Part shown: positions 21,805-34,506 of the stretch, piece by piece | Numbering within the stretch: the first letter of the stretch is position 1 | How the letters are laid out: each line of letters starts with the position of its first letter | From: Typhlomys cinereus | Taxonomy: Eukaryota > Chordata > Mammalia > Rodentia > Platacanthomyidae | Length of the DNA: 64,000 nucleotides | Assembly (NCBI GenBank): GCA_023101885.1 | Contig: JALPQD010000626.1 | Span: 868,001 to 932,000, forward strand | Reading direction: 5' to 3' | Notes under the pieces: generated by a model | What the model was told of the DNA's origin: nothing | The model's input: only the letters and a program-made list of their open reading frames with translations | Database searches by the model: none | Position numbers and translations under genes: made by a program

Positions 21805-23956
21805 AAAATAATTTCTCCATTATAAAATTAAATGTCAATGGTATTAACTCACCAATTAAGAGAAACAGATTACAAACTTGGATTAAAAATCACAATCCAT
21901 CAATCCGTTGCCTTCAGGAAACTCATCTCACCACAAAAGACAGGCACAACCTAAAAATGAAAGGCTGGTCCAAAATTCTGCAAGCTAATGGAACCAGGAA
22001 ACAGGCAGGGGTAGCCATTATGCTGTTGGACAAAGTGGACTTCAAACTAAAACAAATCATAAGAGACACAGATGGATACTACATTTTAGTCACAGGTACA
22101 ATTCACCAGGAAGACTTCACAATACTGAACATTTATGCACCCAATACGGGCCCCACCACATTCATAAAGAAAATCCTACAGCGTCAAAAGCAAGAAATCA
22201 ACTCCTAAACGATAATTCTGGGGATTTCAACACTGCTCTCTCAACATGGGATATAGATCAACAGGTCAAAAGCTTAACAGAGGCACGTTGGAACTTAATC
22301 AAACCCTTAAAGAAAATGAACCTTACAGATCTCTATCAAACTTTTCATCCACACACCAAAGAATACACATTTTCTCAGCAGCACCCAGAACATTCTCCAA
22401 AAGAGATCACATATTGGGCCACAAAATGAATCTCCACATATACAGGAAAGTTGAAATTCTAGCCTGTGCCCAATCAGACCACCATGACCTAAAGCTTGAC
22501 ATCCACAACACAACAAACAACAGAAAATACACTAACTCCTGGAAACTTAACACTATGATGCTGAATGAGAATTGGATTCAGGAAGAAATTAAAAAGGAAA
22601 TTCAAGATTTCCTGAAAGCAAACGATAATGAAAATACAACTTACCAAAATCTCTGGGACACAATGAAAGCTGTCCTAAGAGGTAAGTTCATAGCTCTTAA
22701 TGCCTACATCAGAAAAATGGAAACATCAGAAATAAATAATTTAACAATGCAGCTTAAAGCTTTAGAGAAACTAGAGCAATCTGACCCCAAAAGTGGTCGA
22801 AGAGAGGAAACTAACAAAATAAGGGGAGAAATATCTGAAATCGAGATTAAGAAAACAATAGAGAAAATCAACCAGTCAAAAAGCTGGTTCTTTGAAAAAA
22901 TCAATAAGATTGATACACCCCTAGCTAAATTAACCAAAAGCAAGAGAGAGAAAACCCAAATTAACAAAATTAGAAATGAACATGGAGTTATCACTACTGA
23001 TACCCAAGAAATCCAGAGAATTATAACATCATATTTCAAAAAATTATACTCTGTGAAGTTTGACAATACAAAAGAGATGGATGAATTTCTAAGTAAACAC
23101 AACTTACCTAAATTGAATCAGGAAGTTGTGAATTATTTAAATAGTCTTATAACATATGAGGAAATTGAAGAACTAATCTCGAATCTTCCCACCAAAAAAT
23201 ATCCTGGACCAGGTGGATTCAGCACAGAGTTCTACCAGACATTTAAGGAGTTAATAACACCAATACTCCTTAAATTTTTCCATCAAATAGCAAAGGAAGG
23301 AACACTACCAAATTCCTTCTAAGAAGCTAATATCGTTTTAATGTGCAAGACTTAATTCCAAATGGGTCAAGGACCTCAATATAAGGCCAGAGACCACAAA
23401 ACCTTAGTTGAAAGGATAGGGAACTCCCTCGAGCTGATTGGGCTAGGCCAACACTTCCTAAACAGACATCCAATGGCACAGTCACTACTACCAACACTCA
23501 ACAGTTGGGATCTTGTAAAATTAAAGAGCTTCTCCTCAGATAAAGAGATTGTAACACGAGCTCAATGGCAACCTACAGAATGGGAGAAAATCTTCACTAA
23601 CCACATATCTGATAGGGCCCTATTATCCAGAGTGCACAAAGAACTTAGAAAACTAAACACCAAGGAAATTAATGGCCTAATTAAAAAATAGGCCCTGGAA
23701 CTTAAAAGAAACTTTACTAGGGATGAAATTAAAATGTCTAACAAATATCTGAAAAAATGCTCCACTTCCTTAGTCATCAGGGAAATGCAAATCAAAACCT
23801 CCCTGAGATATCATCTCACCCAGGTCAGAATGGCAAAATCCACAATACAAACAACACCAAATGCTGGAGAGGATGCGGAGAGAAGGGAACACTCTTACAT
23901 TGCTCTTAGGAATGCAGGCTCATACAGCCACTCTGGTGAGCTGTCTGGAGATTCTT
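21805..23956 (+). pseudogene. L1 ORF2 of E6, 5' part
   Basis: The start ATG is lost (the position reads AATATCCAG). Endonuclease blocks RLQETH, GVAIML and NIYAPNTGP (to 22208) are followed by a frameshift at the GDFN site. The rest of the endonuclease and the linker (22246-23322, SDHHDLKLDIHN, CPGP changed to YPGP) are open, then stop at SF-stop-EANI. A ~1.3-kb deletion at about 23340 removes the reverse transcriptase palm, including FADD. The C-terminal linker (23362-23691) and start of the cysteine region follow. Confidence 0.9.
23945..23956. repeat. Target-site duplication of E7, left copy
   Basis: CTGGAGATTCTT, against CTGGACATTCTT at 32512-32523 (one mismatch). Confidence 0.78.
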
Positions 23957-26225
23957 TTTTTTTATTTTTATTTTAATACATTTTTTATTATTATTTCAGC
24001 TCATACAAACTTAATAGGTACACCAGTTCCCTCCCTCCCTCCTCCTTCCCCTGAACCCCCTGCTCTCCCTCCCCTCACCCCTCACGCCCCATCCCCACGT
24101 GCCTCCTGCCCTAATTCCCAGAGTCCTTTCTTGTGCATGCCTGACTCTCCTCTGGGCCCTCCTCTTCGATGACGTACAAGGACCCAGTGGCATTTCCCTG
24201 AACCCTTTCCTGTGTTCCCCTTAAGCATAGGAACACTACTGTGGCTGTCAATCCCTTGCCTCCAAGGATCTTGGTGCCTTTAGCAAATGCTAGACTTTGT
24301 GAGGTCAATAGTGTGTTGGACATTGCGCCAGGCATGCAATGTCCAATTATGATTGTTTGGCCCTAACTTGTGTGGAGTATCTTGCAAATCATTGCTCGTC
24401 CCATCCTTTTGCTCTTATACTCTTAACGCCCCCCCTTCCACAAATGTCCCTGAGCTTCAGGATGGGAAGAGATTAGTCTGGCCTAGTTCTAGGTGGTTGA
24501 TATAGAGTCTCTGAAGTTCTGGATAATGTTTCGTTGATTTTCTTTTGCAGTTTTGTTGCTCCTGCAATGCCCTTCACTCCATCGTGATGGGCACTGCATG
24601 TCACCCCCTGGCCAGAGACAGAATGCTGTTAAACTGGAGTCTTATTATAAGAGCACATTAAAGGGTAGATGTAATACTTATACACAAAAATGGAATCGCA
24701 GGGTCATATGGCAATTGGCAATGGGAGGGGTCAATCACCCATTTGCAAAATGGTTACTTTTAAATCTGGCGGACTATATGCCCTCCCCTTCTGGTGAGTT
24801 CATACCCCCTTAGTTGTAAATGATCAGGAATGAATTGTGAACTTAACTAGGTGTCACATTACTTTCATACAGTCCTTGATGGAGGCCTATTTTCTCTACT
24901 GTAACATGATCACTTCTCTCCTTGTTTCTGGTGTGGCCCTCCAACCCCATCCTTCCTGTTCATAATCCTTGCAATTACTGTAGGTAATACATAGATTTAC
25001 CTAAGAGTGTCCCAAGGTGGGCTGGGTGGGTTTGGTACTAGAAGCCACATATTAGGGAGTACATACGGTGCTTAATTTTCTGGTTCTGGGATACTTCACT
25101 TAATATAATTGTTTCTAATGACATCCATTTCCCGGCAAATTCCAGTAATTCATCACTTTTGATGGCTGAGTAGTACTCCATTGTATAGATGTACCACATT
25201 TTCCTTATCCACTCGTCAACTGTTGGACATTTGGGTTGATTCCATGTCTTTGCTATTGTAAACAGTGCTGCTATGAACATGGTCGTGCTTGTGCTATCGA
25301 GGTGAACCTCTGGTGTATGGGGGGTTATTCCCAAAAGTGGAATCGCAGGGTCATATGGCATTTCAATCTTTAATTTCTTTAAGAATCTCCAGTCGGCTCG
25401 CCAGAGTGGCTGTATGAGCCTGCACTCCCACCAGCAATGTAGGAGAGTTCCCCTCTCTCCACATCCTCTCCAGCATCTGCTGTTGTTTGTATTGTGGATT
25501 TTTGCCATCCTGATTGGGGTGAGATGATATCTCAAGGAAATTTTGATTTGCATTTCCCTGATGGCTAAGGAAGTGGAGCATTTTTGAAGATATTTGTTAG
25601 ACATTTTAATTTCATCCCAGGTAAAGTTTCTTTTAAGTTCCAGGGCCGATTTTTTAATAGGGCCATTAATTTCCTTGATGTTTAGTTTTCTAAGTTCTTT
25701 GTGCACTCTGGACAGGAGAGCTCTATCAGATATGTGGTTAGTGAAGATTTTTTCCCATTCTGTGGGTTGCCTTTGAGCTCGTGTTACAATCTCTTTATCT
25801 GAACAGAAGCTCTTTAATTTGACAAGATCCCAACTGTTGAGAGTTGGTAGCAGTGACTATGCCATTAAATGTCTGTTTAAGAACTGTTGGCCTAGCCCAA
25901 TCAGCTCGAGGGAGTTCCCTATCCTTTCAACTATGGTTTTTATAGTCTCTGGCCTTATATCAAGGTCCTTCATCTATTTGGAATTAAGTCTTGTACGTGG
26001 TGACAAGTATGGGTCCAGCTTTAATCTTCTGCATGTGGAGATCCAGTTTTGCCAGCACCATTTGTTGAACATGCTATTCTTTTTCCATTGGATTTTTTGG
26101 GCCCCTTTGCCAAAGACCAAATGGCTGTAATTTTGTGGTCTTATATCTGGGTCGTCAATCCTTATCCATTGATCTGTGTGTCTATTTTGGAGCCAGTACC
26201 AGGCTGTTTTTATAACTATGGATTT
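23957..26225 (-). mobile_element. LINE-1 element E8, 5'-truncated, inserted in the tail of E7
   Basis: Poly(A) tail and 3' UTR (23957-25037), then ORF2 C-terminal half to 26225 ([10 protein letters not shown] region), minus strand. Its broken 5' end abuts the oligo-T start of E7. The simplest reading is insertion into E7's A-tail, with the TSD hidden in the homopolymer. A 23-bp piece of ORF2 (25338-25360) is repeated inside its own 3' UTR at 24691-24713. Confidence 0.83.
25038..26225 (-). pseudogene. L1 ORF2 C-terminal part (E8)
   Basis: 25038-25706 is a continuous 222-codon frame from MHKELRKLN to the ORF2 stop. It holds the complete cysteine motif ([18 protein letters not shown]), [12 protein letters not shown] and [19 protein letters not shown]. 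Upstream of 25706 the linker ([10 protein letters not shown] region) is interrupted by stops. The element is 5'-truncated and lacks the endonuclease and reverse transcriptase. Confidence 0.9.
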
Positions 26226-27248
26226 GTTTTTTTTTATTATTTATACATTTTTATTATTTCAGCTCATACAAACTTAATAGGTACACCAGTTCCCTACCTC
26301 CCTCCTCCTCCACCCGTACCCCCTGCTCCCCCTCCCCAACCCCTCCCTCCCCATCCCCCAGTGCCTCCCACTCCAATTCCCAGAGAGTCCTTTCTTGTGC
26401 ATGTCTGATTTTCCTCTGGGCCCTCCTCTCCAATGACGTACAAGGACCCAGTGGCCTTTCCCTGAACCCTTTCCCGTGTTCCCCTTTGGTATAGGAACAC
26501 TGCTGTGGCTGCCAATCCTTTGCCTCCAAGGATCTTGGTGCCTTTAGCAGATGCTAGACTTTGTGAGGTCAACAGTGTGTTGGACAATGCGCAGGGCATG
26601 CAAAGTCCAATTATGATTGCTTCAGCTCTAACTAGTATGGAGTATCTTACATATCATTGCTCCTCCCATCCTTTTGCTCTTACATTCTTACCGCCCCCTC
26701 GCCCGCAAATTTCCGTGAGCTTCAAGATGGGGAGAGATTAAGCTGGCCTAGTTCTAGGTGGTTGATATAGAGTCTCTGAAGTTCTGGATTGTGGTTTGTT
26801 GATTTTCTTTTGGAGTTTTGCTGCTCCTGCAATGCCCTTCACTCCATCCTGGTGGGCATTGTATGTTACCCCCTGGCCACAGACAAAAAGCTGTTAAACT
26901 AGAGTCTTGTGATAAAAGCACATTCAAAGGTAGATGTAATAAAAGTGGGAAACCACAGTGAGGGAAGGGTCTATCACCCATTTGCAAAATGGTTACTTTT
27001 TATCTGCCAGACTATATGGCCTCCTCTTCTGGTGAGATCACACCCCCTCAGTAGTAAATGATCAGGAACAAAACTCTGTGAACTTAATCAGATGTCTCAT
27101 TACTTATTTGGGTCCTTGATGGAGGCCTATTTTCCCTGCTGTAACATGGTTACTTCTCTCCTTGTTTCTGGTGTGGCCCTCCTACCCCATCCCTCCTGTT
27201 CATAATCCTTGCAATTACTGTCTCTAGGGGGGCTGGGTGGGTTTGGTA

Positions 27249-30200
27249 CTAGGAGCCACCTATTAGGGAGTACATACGGCGCTTAATTTTCTGGGTCTGG
27301 GATACTTCACTCAATATAATTGTTTCTAATGACATCCATTTCCTGGCAAATTCCAGTAATACATCATTTTTGATGGCTGAGTAGCACTCCATTGTATAGA
27401 GTACCACAGTTTCCTTATCCACTCGTCAACTGTTGGACATTTGGACTGATTCCATGACTTTGCTATTGTAAACAGTGCTGCTATGAACATGGTCGTGCTT
27501 GTGCTATCGAGGTGAACCTCTGGTGTATGGGGGGTTATTCCCAAAAGTGGATTCGCAGGGTCATATGGCATTTCAATCTTTAATTTCTTTAAGAATCTCC
27601 AGACGGCTCGCCAGAGTGGCTGTATGAGCCTGCATTCCCACCAGCAATGTAGGAAAGTTCCCCTCTCTCCACATCCTCTCCAACATTTGTCGTTGTTTGT
27701 ATTGTGGATTTTTGCCATCCTGACCGGGGTGAGATGATATCTCAGGGACGTTTTGATTTGCATTTCCCTGATGGCTAAGGAAGTGGAGCATTTTTAAAGA
27801 TATTTATTAGACATTTTAATTTCATCCCAGGTAAAGTTTCTTTTAAGTTCCAGGGCCCATTTTTTAACTGGGCCATTGTTTTCCATGGAGTTTAGTTTTC
27901 TAAGTTCTTTGTGCACTCTGGACAGCAGAGTTCTATCAGATGTGTGGTTAGTGAAGATTTTCTCCCATTCTGTGGGTTGCCATTGAACTCATGTTACAAT
28001 CTCTTTATCTGAACAGAAGCTCTTTAATTTCACAAGATCCCAACTGTTGAGAGTTGGTAGCAGTGACTGTGCCATTGGATGTCTGTTTAGGAAATGTTGG
28101 CCTAGCCCAATCAGCTCGAGGGAGTTCCCTATCCTTTCAACTATGGTTTTTATAGTCTCTGGCCTGATATCAAGGTCCTTCATCTATTTGGAGTTAAGTC
28201 TTGTACATGGTGACAAGTACGGGTCCAGCTTTAATCTTCTGCATGTGGAGATCCAGTTTTGCCAGCACCATTTGTTGAAGATGCTGTTCTTTTTCCATTG
28301 GATTCTTTGGGCCCCTTTGTCAAAGACCAAATGGCTGTAATTTTGTGGGCTTATATCTGGGTCGTCAATCCTTATCCATTGATCTGTGTGTCTATTTTGG
28401 AACCAGTACCAGGATTGTCTTTGCTATCCTGGGTCTTTTGTGCCTCCATATGAACTTTGAGATTGTTTGGTCAACTTCTTTAAAGAATTGCTTTGGGATT
28501 TTAATTGGTATAGCATTGAATTTGTGTATTGCCTTTGGTATGATGGTCATTTTTACGATGTTGATTCTGCCAATCCAGGAACATGTGAGGTCTTTCCACC
28601 TCTGGTGTCTTCTGCAATTTCTTTCTTCAGGGTTTTAAAGTTTTCATTGTAAAGGTCTTTTACCTCTCTGGTTAGGTTTATAACAAGGTATTTCATTTTT
28701 TTAGGGGCTACAGTAATGAGATTGTTTCTCTCAAGGCTTTTTCACTTCTTTCATTCTGGGCATATAGGAAGGCCTCTGATTTTTGCACATTTATTTTGTA
28801 TCCTGCCACCCTGCTGAACTTCTCAATTAGTTCCAGGAGCTTCCTGGTGGAGTTTTTGGGATCACTCAGGTATAAGATCATGTCATCTGCAAATAGGGAT
28901 AGCTTGACTTCTTCCTTGCCAATTTGAATCCCTCTTATGTCCCTTTCTTGTCTTATGGCTTCAGCTAAGACTTCAAGTACAATATTGAATAGAAGTGGTG
29001 AGAGTGGACAGCCTTGTCTAGTTCCTGATCGAAGTGGGAATGCTTCCAATTGTTCCCCATTGAGCATAATCCTTGCTGTGGTCTTGTTGTATACAACTTT
29101 TATTATATTGATAAAGGTTCCTTCCATTCCTACTGTCTCTAGCGTTTTGAACATAAAAGGCTGTTGGATCTTGTCAAAGGCTTTTTCTGCATCTATCGAG
29201 AGTACCATGTGGTCTTGGACTTTGGACTGGTTTACATGATGAATTACATTTATTGATTTGCGTATGTTGAACCAACCTTGTGTGCCAGGGATGAAGCCTA
29301 CTTGGTCCCCATGAATGATCTTTTTAATGTGTTTTTGAATCCGATTTGCTAAAACTTTGTTGAGAATCTTTGCGTCTGTGTTCTTCAGAGAGATCGGCCT
29401 ATAGTTTTCTTTTTTTAAGTGAGTCTTAATTAGGTTTTGGGATTAAAACGATATTAGCTTCATAGAAGGAATTTGGTAGTGTTCCTTCTTTTGCTATTTG
29501 GTGGAACAGTTTAAGGAGTATTGGTATTATTAACTCCTTAAATATCTGGTAGAACTCTGTGCTGAATCCATCTGGTCCAGGACATTTTTTGGTGGGAAGA
29601 TTCGAGATTACTTCCTCAATTTCCTTATATGTTATAGGACTATTTAAATAATTCACAACTTCCTGATTTAATTTAGGTAAGTTGTGTTTACTTAGAAATT
29701 CATCCATCTCTTTAGTGTTGTCAAACTTCACAGAGTATAAGTTTTTGAAATATGATATTTTAATTTTCTGGAATTCATGGGTATCAGTAGTGATAACTCC
29801 ATGTTCATTTCTGATTTTGTTAATTTGGGTTTTATCTCTCTTGCTTTTGGTTAATTTAGCTAGGGGTGTATCAATCTTATTGATTTTTTCAAAGAACCAG
29901 CTTTTTGACTGGTTGATTTTTTCTATCGTTTTCTTAATCTCGATTTCAGATATTTCTCCCCTTATTTTGCTAATCTCCTCTCTTCTACTACTTTTGGGAT
30001 CAGATTGCTCTAGTTTTTCTAAAGCTTTAAGCTGCATTGTTAAGTTGTTTATTTCTGATGTTTCCATTTTTTTGATGTAGGCATTAAGAGCTATGAACTT
30101 ACCTCTTAGAACAGCTTTCATTGTGTCCCAGAGATTTTGGTAAGTTGTATTTTCATTATCATTCACTTTCAGGAAATCTTGAATTTCCTTTTTAATTTCT

Positions 30201-30985
30201 TCCTGAATCCAGTTCTCATTCAGCCTCATATTGTTAAGTTTCCAGGAGTTAGTGTATTTTCTCTTGTTTGTTGTGTTGTGGATGTCCAGCTTTAGGCCGT
30301 AGTGGTTTGATAGGGCACAGGTTAGAATTTCAACTTTTTTGTATATGTGTAGATTCGTTTTGTGGTCCAATATGTGATCTATTTTGGAGAAAGTTCCGTG
30401 TTCTGCTGAGAAAAATGTGTATTCTTTGGTATGTGGGTGAAAAGTTCGATAGAGATCTATAAGGTCCATTTCTTTCAGGGTTTGATTAAGGTCCAAAGTG
30501 TCTCTGTTAAGATTTTCACCTGTTTATCCACCCCATGTTGAGAGAGTGGTGTTGAAGTCCACAAGAATTATCGTTTGGGGGTAGATTTCTTGCTTTAGAT
30601 GCTGTAGGGTTTTCTTAATGAATGTGGAGGGGCCCGTATTGGGTGCATGTATGTTCAGTATTGTGAAGTCTTCCTTGTGAATTGTACCTGTGACTAAAAT
30701 GTAGTATCCATCCGTGTCTCTTATCTTTGGTTTGAAGTCCACTTTGTCTGATAGCATAATGGCTACCCCTGCCTGTTTTCTGCTTCCATTTGCTTGTAGA
30801 ATTATTGACCAGCCTTTTATTTTTAGAGCCTGCCTATCTTTTGTGGTGAGATGGGTTTCCTATAGGCAGCAGATTGATGGATTGTGATTTTTAATCCAAA
30901 TTTGTAATCTGTGTGTCTTGATTGGTGAATTAATTCCATTAGCATTTAGTGTTATAATAGAGAAACTATATTTATTTCCAGACAT
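27249..30985 (-). pseudogene. L1 ORF2 of E7, several lesions
   Basis: The start MSGN is at 30985. Endonuclease pieces lie at 30524-30757 and 29426-30496, the reverse transcriptase with FADDMILYL at 28708-29208, and the C-terminus with [18 protein letters not shown] at 27326-27763. Lesions: the endonuclease frame breaks near 30730 (NVIRD block shortened) and at 30497-30523; a +1 T-run change at about 29410; a one-base loss near 28715 (shared with E14); an 82-bp deletion at about 28412 between two CAGG copies; a one-base loss near 27400. The protein cannot be made. Confidence 0.9.
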
Positions 30986-31035
30986 TTATCATGTTTAGTA
31001 GTTTTTATAAGTATATTGCTTCGCTTTTAATGGTG

Positions 31036-32104
31036 TTATACTTGCCTTCTGCTCTCCTGGATATGCCTGTTTTTTTCTTCACACTTGAGTATCATTTCTA
31101 CCATTTTTTGCAGGGCCTGGTTTCGTGGACATGTATCCCTTCAAGTTGTCTTTGTGCTGGAAGATTTTTCTTTCTCCCTCGATCATGACTGATAGTTTTG
31201 CAGGGTAAATCAGCCTGGGTTGACATTTTTGCTCATTCAATACTTGAAGTATGTCTCTCCAAGCTCTTCTTGCTTTTACTGTTTCGACTGAGAAGTCATT
31301 TGTTATTTTGATAGGTTTACCTTTAAAAGTGACTTGTTTTTTCTCCCTTGAAGCTCTCAGCACCAGTTCTTTATCTTGAATGTGGAGTGTTTTAACTATT
31401 ATTTGCCGTTGCATGCTTCTGTTTTGGTCGTATCTGTTTGGGGTGCAGAATGCCTCTTGTATATGGATGGGCCTCTCTTTTTTTAGATGACGAAAGTTTT
31501 CCTTGATAATTGATCGTTTGAAAAATTTCCTCAGGGGTGGTATTTTGAGATTCTTGCTCTGGTATTCCATGAATACGCATGTTAGGCTTCTTCAGGGTGT
31601 CCCATATCTCTTGGATATTTCTCTCAAGTATCTTTTAGGCTTTAACAACCTCTTTCATTGAGCTGGTTAATACTCCCACTTTATCTTCAAGGTCTGAAAT
31701 TCTGTTTTCTGCTTCGTTAGTTCTGTTGATAAGACTCTCTGTGGAGTTCTGGGTTGAAGATAACTTGTCTTGTAGCTCAGTTTTAAACTCTGTTTGAGTC
31801 TGTTTTAACTGCTCTATGCCAGTTTTTGTTTCTTGCACTGTTTTTCTCAACTCCTCCAAATGTCTGTTGTGTTCCTCTTCAAAGCGATTGATTCGATTAT
31901 GTAATTCCTCCTGGATTTCCTCTTTCATAGTATTAAACATGGTAATGATCATATTTTGAAAGTCGTTATCCTGGGTCAGGCTTTCTTGGCCTTTTTCCGT
32001 GGGTTTGTTCTGATTGCAGTCTAACTTATGGGATTAATTTCTTCAGTTGGAAATTTGTTTACTTGAGTGTTGTTTCTCATGGATTTGCACTTTGATTTTG
32101 GCAT
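31036..32104 (-). pseudogene. L1 ORF1 of E7, frameshifted
   Basis: The start at 32104 keeps the family MPKSKCKS-type beginning, but a one-base loss near 32025 breaks the frame. The coiled coil and linker are open at 31635-31952, with a stop near 31637 (KKILE changed to a stop after VVKA). The C-terminal domain is open at 31079-31570 after an extra three-to-four-base change near 31510. The conserved RTPNRYDQ block reads CTPNRYDQ. Confidence 0.88.
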
Positions 32105-32511
32105 CGTCGTTTTAACTCTTAAGATCTTTCAATTTCACTAAACTGAATTATTTGGCCTGGGGTTTTGGGGGTGGGCAGGGACGGAGCTTACCTAGGTCGC
32201 AGATGAGGCCCAGCTGGACCACGCGCGTGTCCATTCCAGTGGAGCGGAGTGGGGAAAGGAGGAAGGGGGCGTTGGCGTGGAGCTATTTAACCCAAGGGGA
32301 GCTGGGGCGGGGCCCAGGCGCAGGGGGCGGTCCTCATCGTCGCTCGGCCCTGCGCACGGCTCCAGCTGGATGGTGGGGTTAGGAGCTGGGTCCCTTTGGG
32401 CTGACCTGGGGTTCTGGTGGGCGGGCGCAGGCGGAGCTTACCTAGGTTGCGGGTGTAGGCCCGGCTGGACCACGCGCGCGTCCCAACCGGCGGAGCGGGG
32501 TGGGGAAAGGG
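32105..32511 (-). promoter_or_regulatory. L1 5' UTR, type A (E7)
   Basis: ORF1-proximal unit (about 32160-32235), a linker with CTATTTAACC (32283-32292) and a GC box (GGGGCGGGGCCC), and a second unit (about 32400-32510) of the same monomer family as in E4. CpGs are partly decayed to TG/CA relative to E4, which fits older age. Confidence 0.8.
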
Positions 32512-32523
32512 CTGGACATTCTT

Positions 32524-32830
32524 TTTTTTTTTTTAATTTTTTTTATTATTATTTATTCAATTGTGCATGTGTGCATATGTATGTGCGCGCACGCATGTGT
32601 GTGTGTCTGCGTGTGTGTAGAACCACGGACGAATTCAGGAACCACCATGGACGCCTCCACCTCCTCCTTGTTTACTCTGCCCCGGGGTTCACAGGCTCCG
32701 CCCTACCAGGACCAGAAACGCAGGCCGCCCCCGCTTCTGCCCGGCGTCTATACGTGGGGTCTAAGATCCGAACTCAGGGCCTTCCGCCTGCAAGGCAGTG
32801 GCTTAACCCCTGAGCCACCTCTCCAGCCCC
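32524..32830 (-). mobile_element. tRNA-derived SINE (B2-superfamily-like), full length
   Basis: 307 bp between perfect 15-bp TSDs GGGCTGGACATTCTT (32509-32523, 32831-32845). The head on the minus strand is GGGGCTGGAGAGGTGGCTCA, with a box B-like GAGTTCGGATC. The 3' part has a CA/TG-rich tail and an A-rich end. It landed exactly on the E7/E6 junction, so its TSD contains E7's TSD. Confidence 0.92.
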
Positions 32831-32845
32831 GGGCTGGACATTCTT

Positions 32846-34211
32846 AAAGAAATTAAAGATTGAAATGCCATATGACCCTGGGATTCCACTTTTGGGAATA
32901 ACCCTCCATGCAGCAGAGGTTCTCCTCAATAGCACAAGCACGACCATGTTCATAGCAGCACTGTTTACAATAGCAAAGTCATGGAATCAACCCAAATGCC
33001 CAACAGTTGACGAGCAGATAAGGAAAATGTGGTACAATGGAGTACTACTCAGCTATCAAAAATGATGAATTACTGGAATTTGCCGGGAAATGGATGGCAT
33101 TAGAACAATTATATTGAGTGAAGTATCCGAGACCCGGAAAATTAAGCGCCGTATGTACTCCCTAATATGTGGCTCCTAGTACCAAACCCACTCAGCCCAC
33201 CTAGAGACACTCAAAGATAAATATCTGTAATACAGTAATTGCAAGGAGTATGAACAGGAGGGATGGGGTAGGAGGGCCATACCGAAACAAGGAGAGAGGG
33301 GACCATGTTACAGCAGAGAAAATAGGCCTCCATCAAGGACTGCAAGTAAGGAATGAGACATCTGGGTAAGTTCACAGACTTTTCGTTCCTGATCATTTAC
33401 AACTGAAGGGGTGTGATCTCACCAGAAGGGGAGGGCATATAGTCTGCAGATAATAAGTAATCATTTTGCAAATGGGTGATTGACCCCTCCCTCACTGTGG
33501 TTTCCTACTTTTATTACATCTACCTTTGAATATACTCGTATAACAAAACTCTAGTTTAACAGCTTTGTATCTCTGGCCAGGGGGTGACATCCAATATCTA
33601 TCGGGATGGAGTGAAGGGCATTGCAAGAGCAGCAAAACTGCAAAAGAAAATCAACAAACCATAATCCAGAACTTCAGAGACTCTATATCAACCACCTAGA
33701 ACTAGGCCACACTAATCTCTCCCCATCCTGAAGCTCAGGGAAAATTGCGGAAGAGGGGGCGGTAAGATTGTGAAAGAACAAGGATGGGAGGAGCAATGAT
33801 ATGCAAGATACTCCACACAAGTTAGGTCCGAAGCAATCATAATTGGACTTTGCATGCCCTGCACAATGTCCAACACACTATTGACCCCACAAAGTCTAGC
33901 ATTTTGCTAAAAGCACCAAGATCCTTGGAGGCAAGGGATTGACAGCCAAAATAGTGTTCCTATGCTTAAGGGAAACAAAGGAAAGGGTTCAGGGAAATGC
34001 CACTGTGTCCTGTACATCATCAGAGAGGAGGACCCAGAGGAGAGTCTGGCATGCACATTAAAGGATTCTCCGGGGATTGGGGGAGGGGAGGCACTGGGGG
34101 ATGGGGAGGGAGGGTGAGCAGAGGTGTTGGGGGGAGGAGGAGGGAGGGAGGGAACAGGTGTACCTATTAAGCTTGTATGAGCAGAGATAATAAAAAATGT
34201 TTTAAAAAAAA
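32846..34211 (+). mobile_element. LINE-1 element E6, 3' segment
   Basis: Resumption of E6 after the E7/E8/SINE insertions: end of ORF2 ([36 protein letters not shown]; stop TAG at 33177), then the 3' UTR with a G-rich tract (34075-34145), and a poly(A) tail at 34186-34211. A ~7-codon loss changes the [11 protein letters not shown] block to MWYNGVLLS by frameshift. Confidence 0.9.
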
Positions 34212-34225
34212 AAGTATCACCAGAC
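34212..34225. repeat. Target-site duplication of E6, right copy
   Basis: AAGTATCACCAGAC, identical to 19683-19696. Confidence 0.92.
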
Positions 34226-34452
34226 AATTCGCCAGAGTGGTAGTGTGAGTCTGCCTTCCCACCAACAATGTAGGAGAGTTCCCCTGTCTTCTCATTCTCT
34301 CCAGCATTTGGTGTTGTTTTTATTGTGGATTTTTGCAATCCTGACCAGGGTGAGATGATATCTCAGGGAGGTTTTGATTTGCATTTCCCTGATGGTTAAA
34401 GATGTGTAGCAAGTTTTTAAAATTTTTTTTATTATTTATTCAATTGTGCGTG

Positions 34453-34506
<54 letters not shown>

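Larger units (their letters stand above)
19697..23956 (+). mobile_element. LINE-1 element E6 (second layer), 5' segment, type B 5' UTR
   Basis: Plus-strand L1 inserted into E5: 5' UTR (19697-20669), ORF1 (20670-21734), damaged ORF2 (from about 21805) to 23956. It is interrupted there by E7/E8 and resumes at 32846. About 1.3 kb of ORF2 are deleted at about 23340, where the LPNSF block joins the RLNSKWVKDLNI block. Confidence 0.92.
26226..32511 (-). mobile_element. LINE-1 element E7 (third layer), full length but damaged, type A 5' UTR
   Basis: Complete minus-strand L1: 3' UTR (26226-27248), ORF2 (27249-30985), ORF1 (31036-32104), type A 5' UTR (32105-32511). It was inserted into E6 with a 12-bp TSD (23945-23956 and 32512-32523). 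Its 5' junction was later hit by a SINE and its A-tail by E8. Confidence 0.92.

Noticed and set aside
32277..32847. Open frames across the E7 5' UTR and the SINE
   Set aside because: They cross a transposon junction with its TSD, so they cannot be an old gene.
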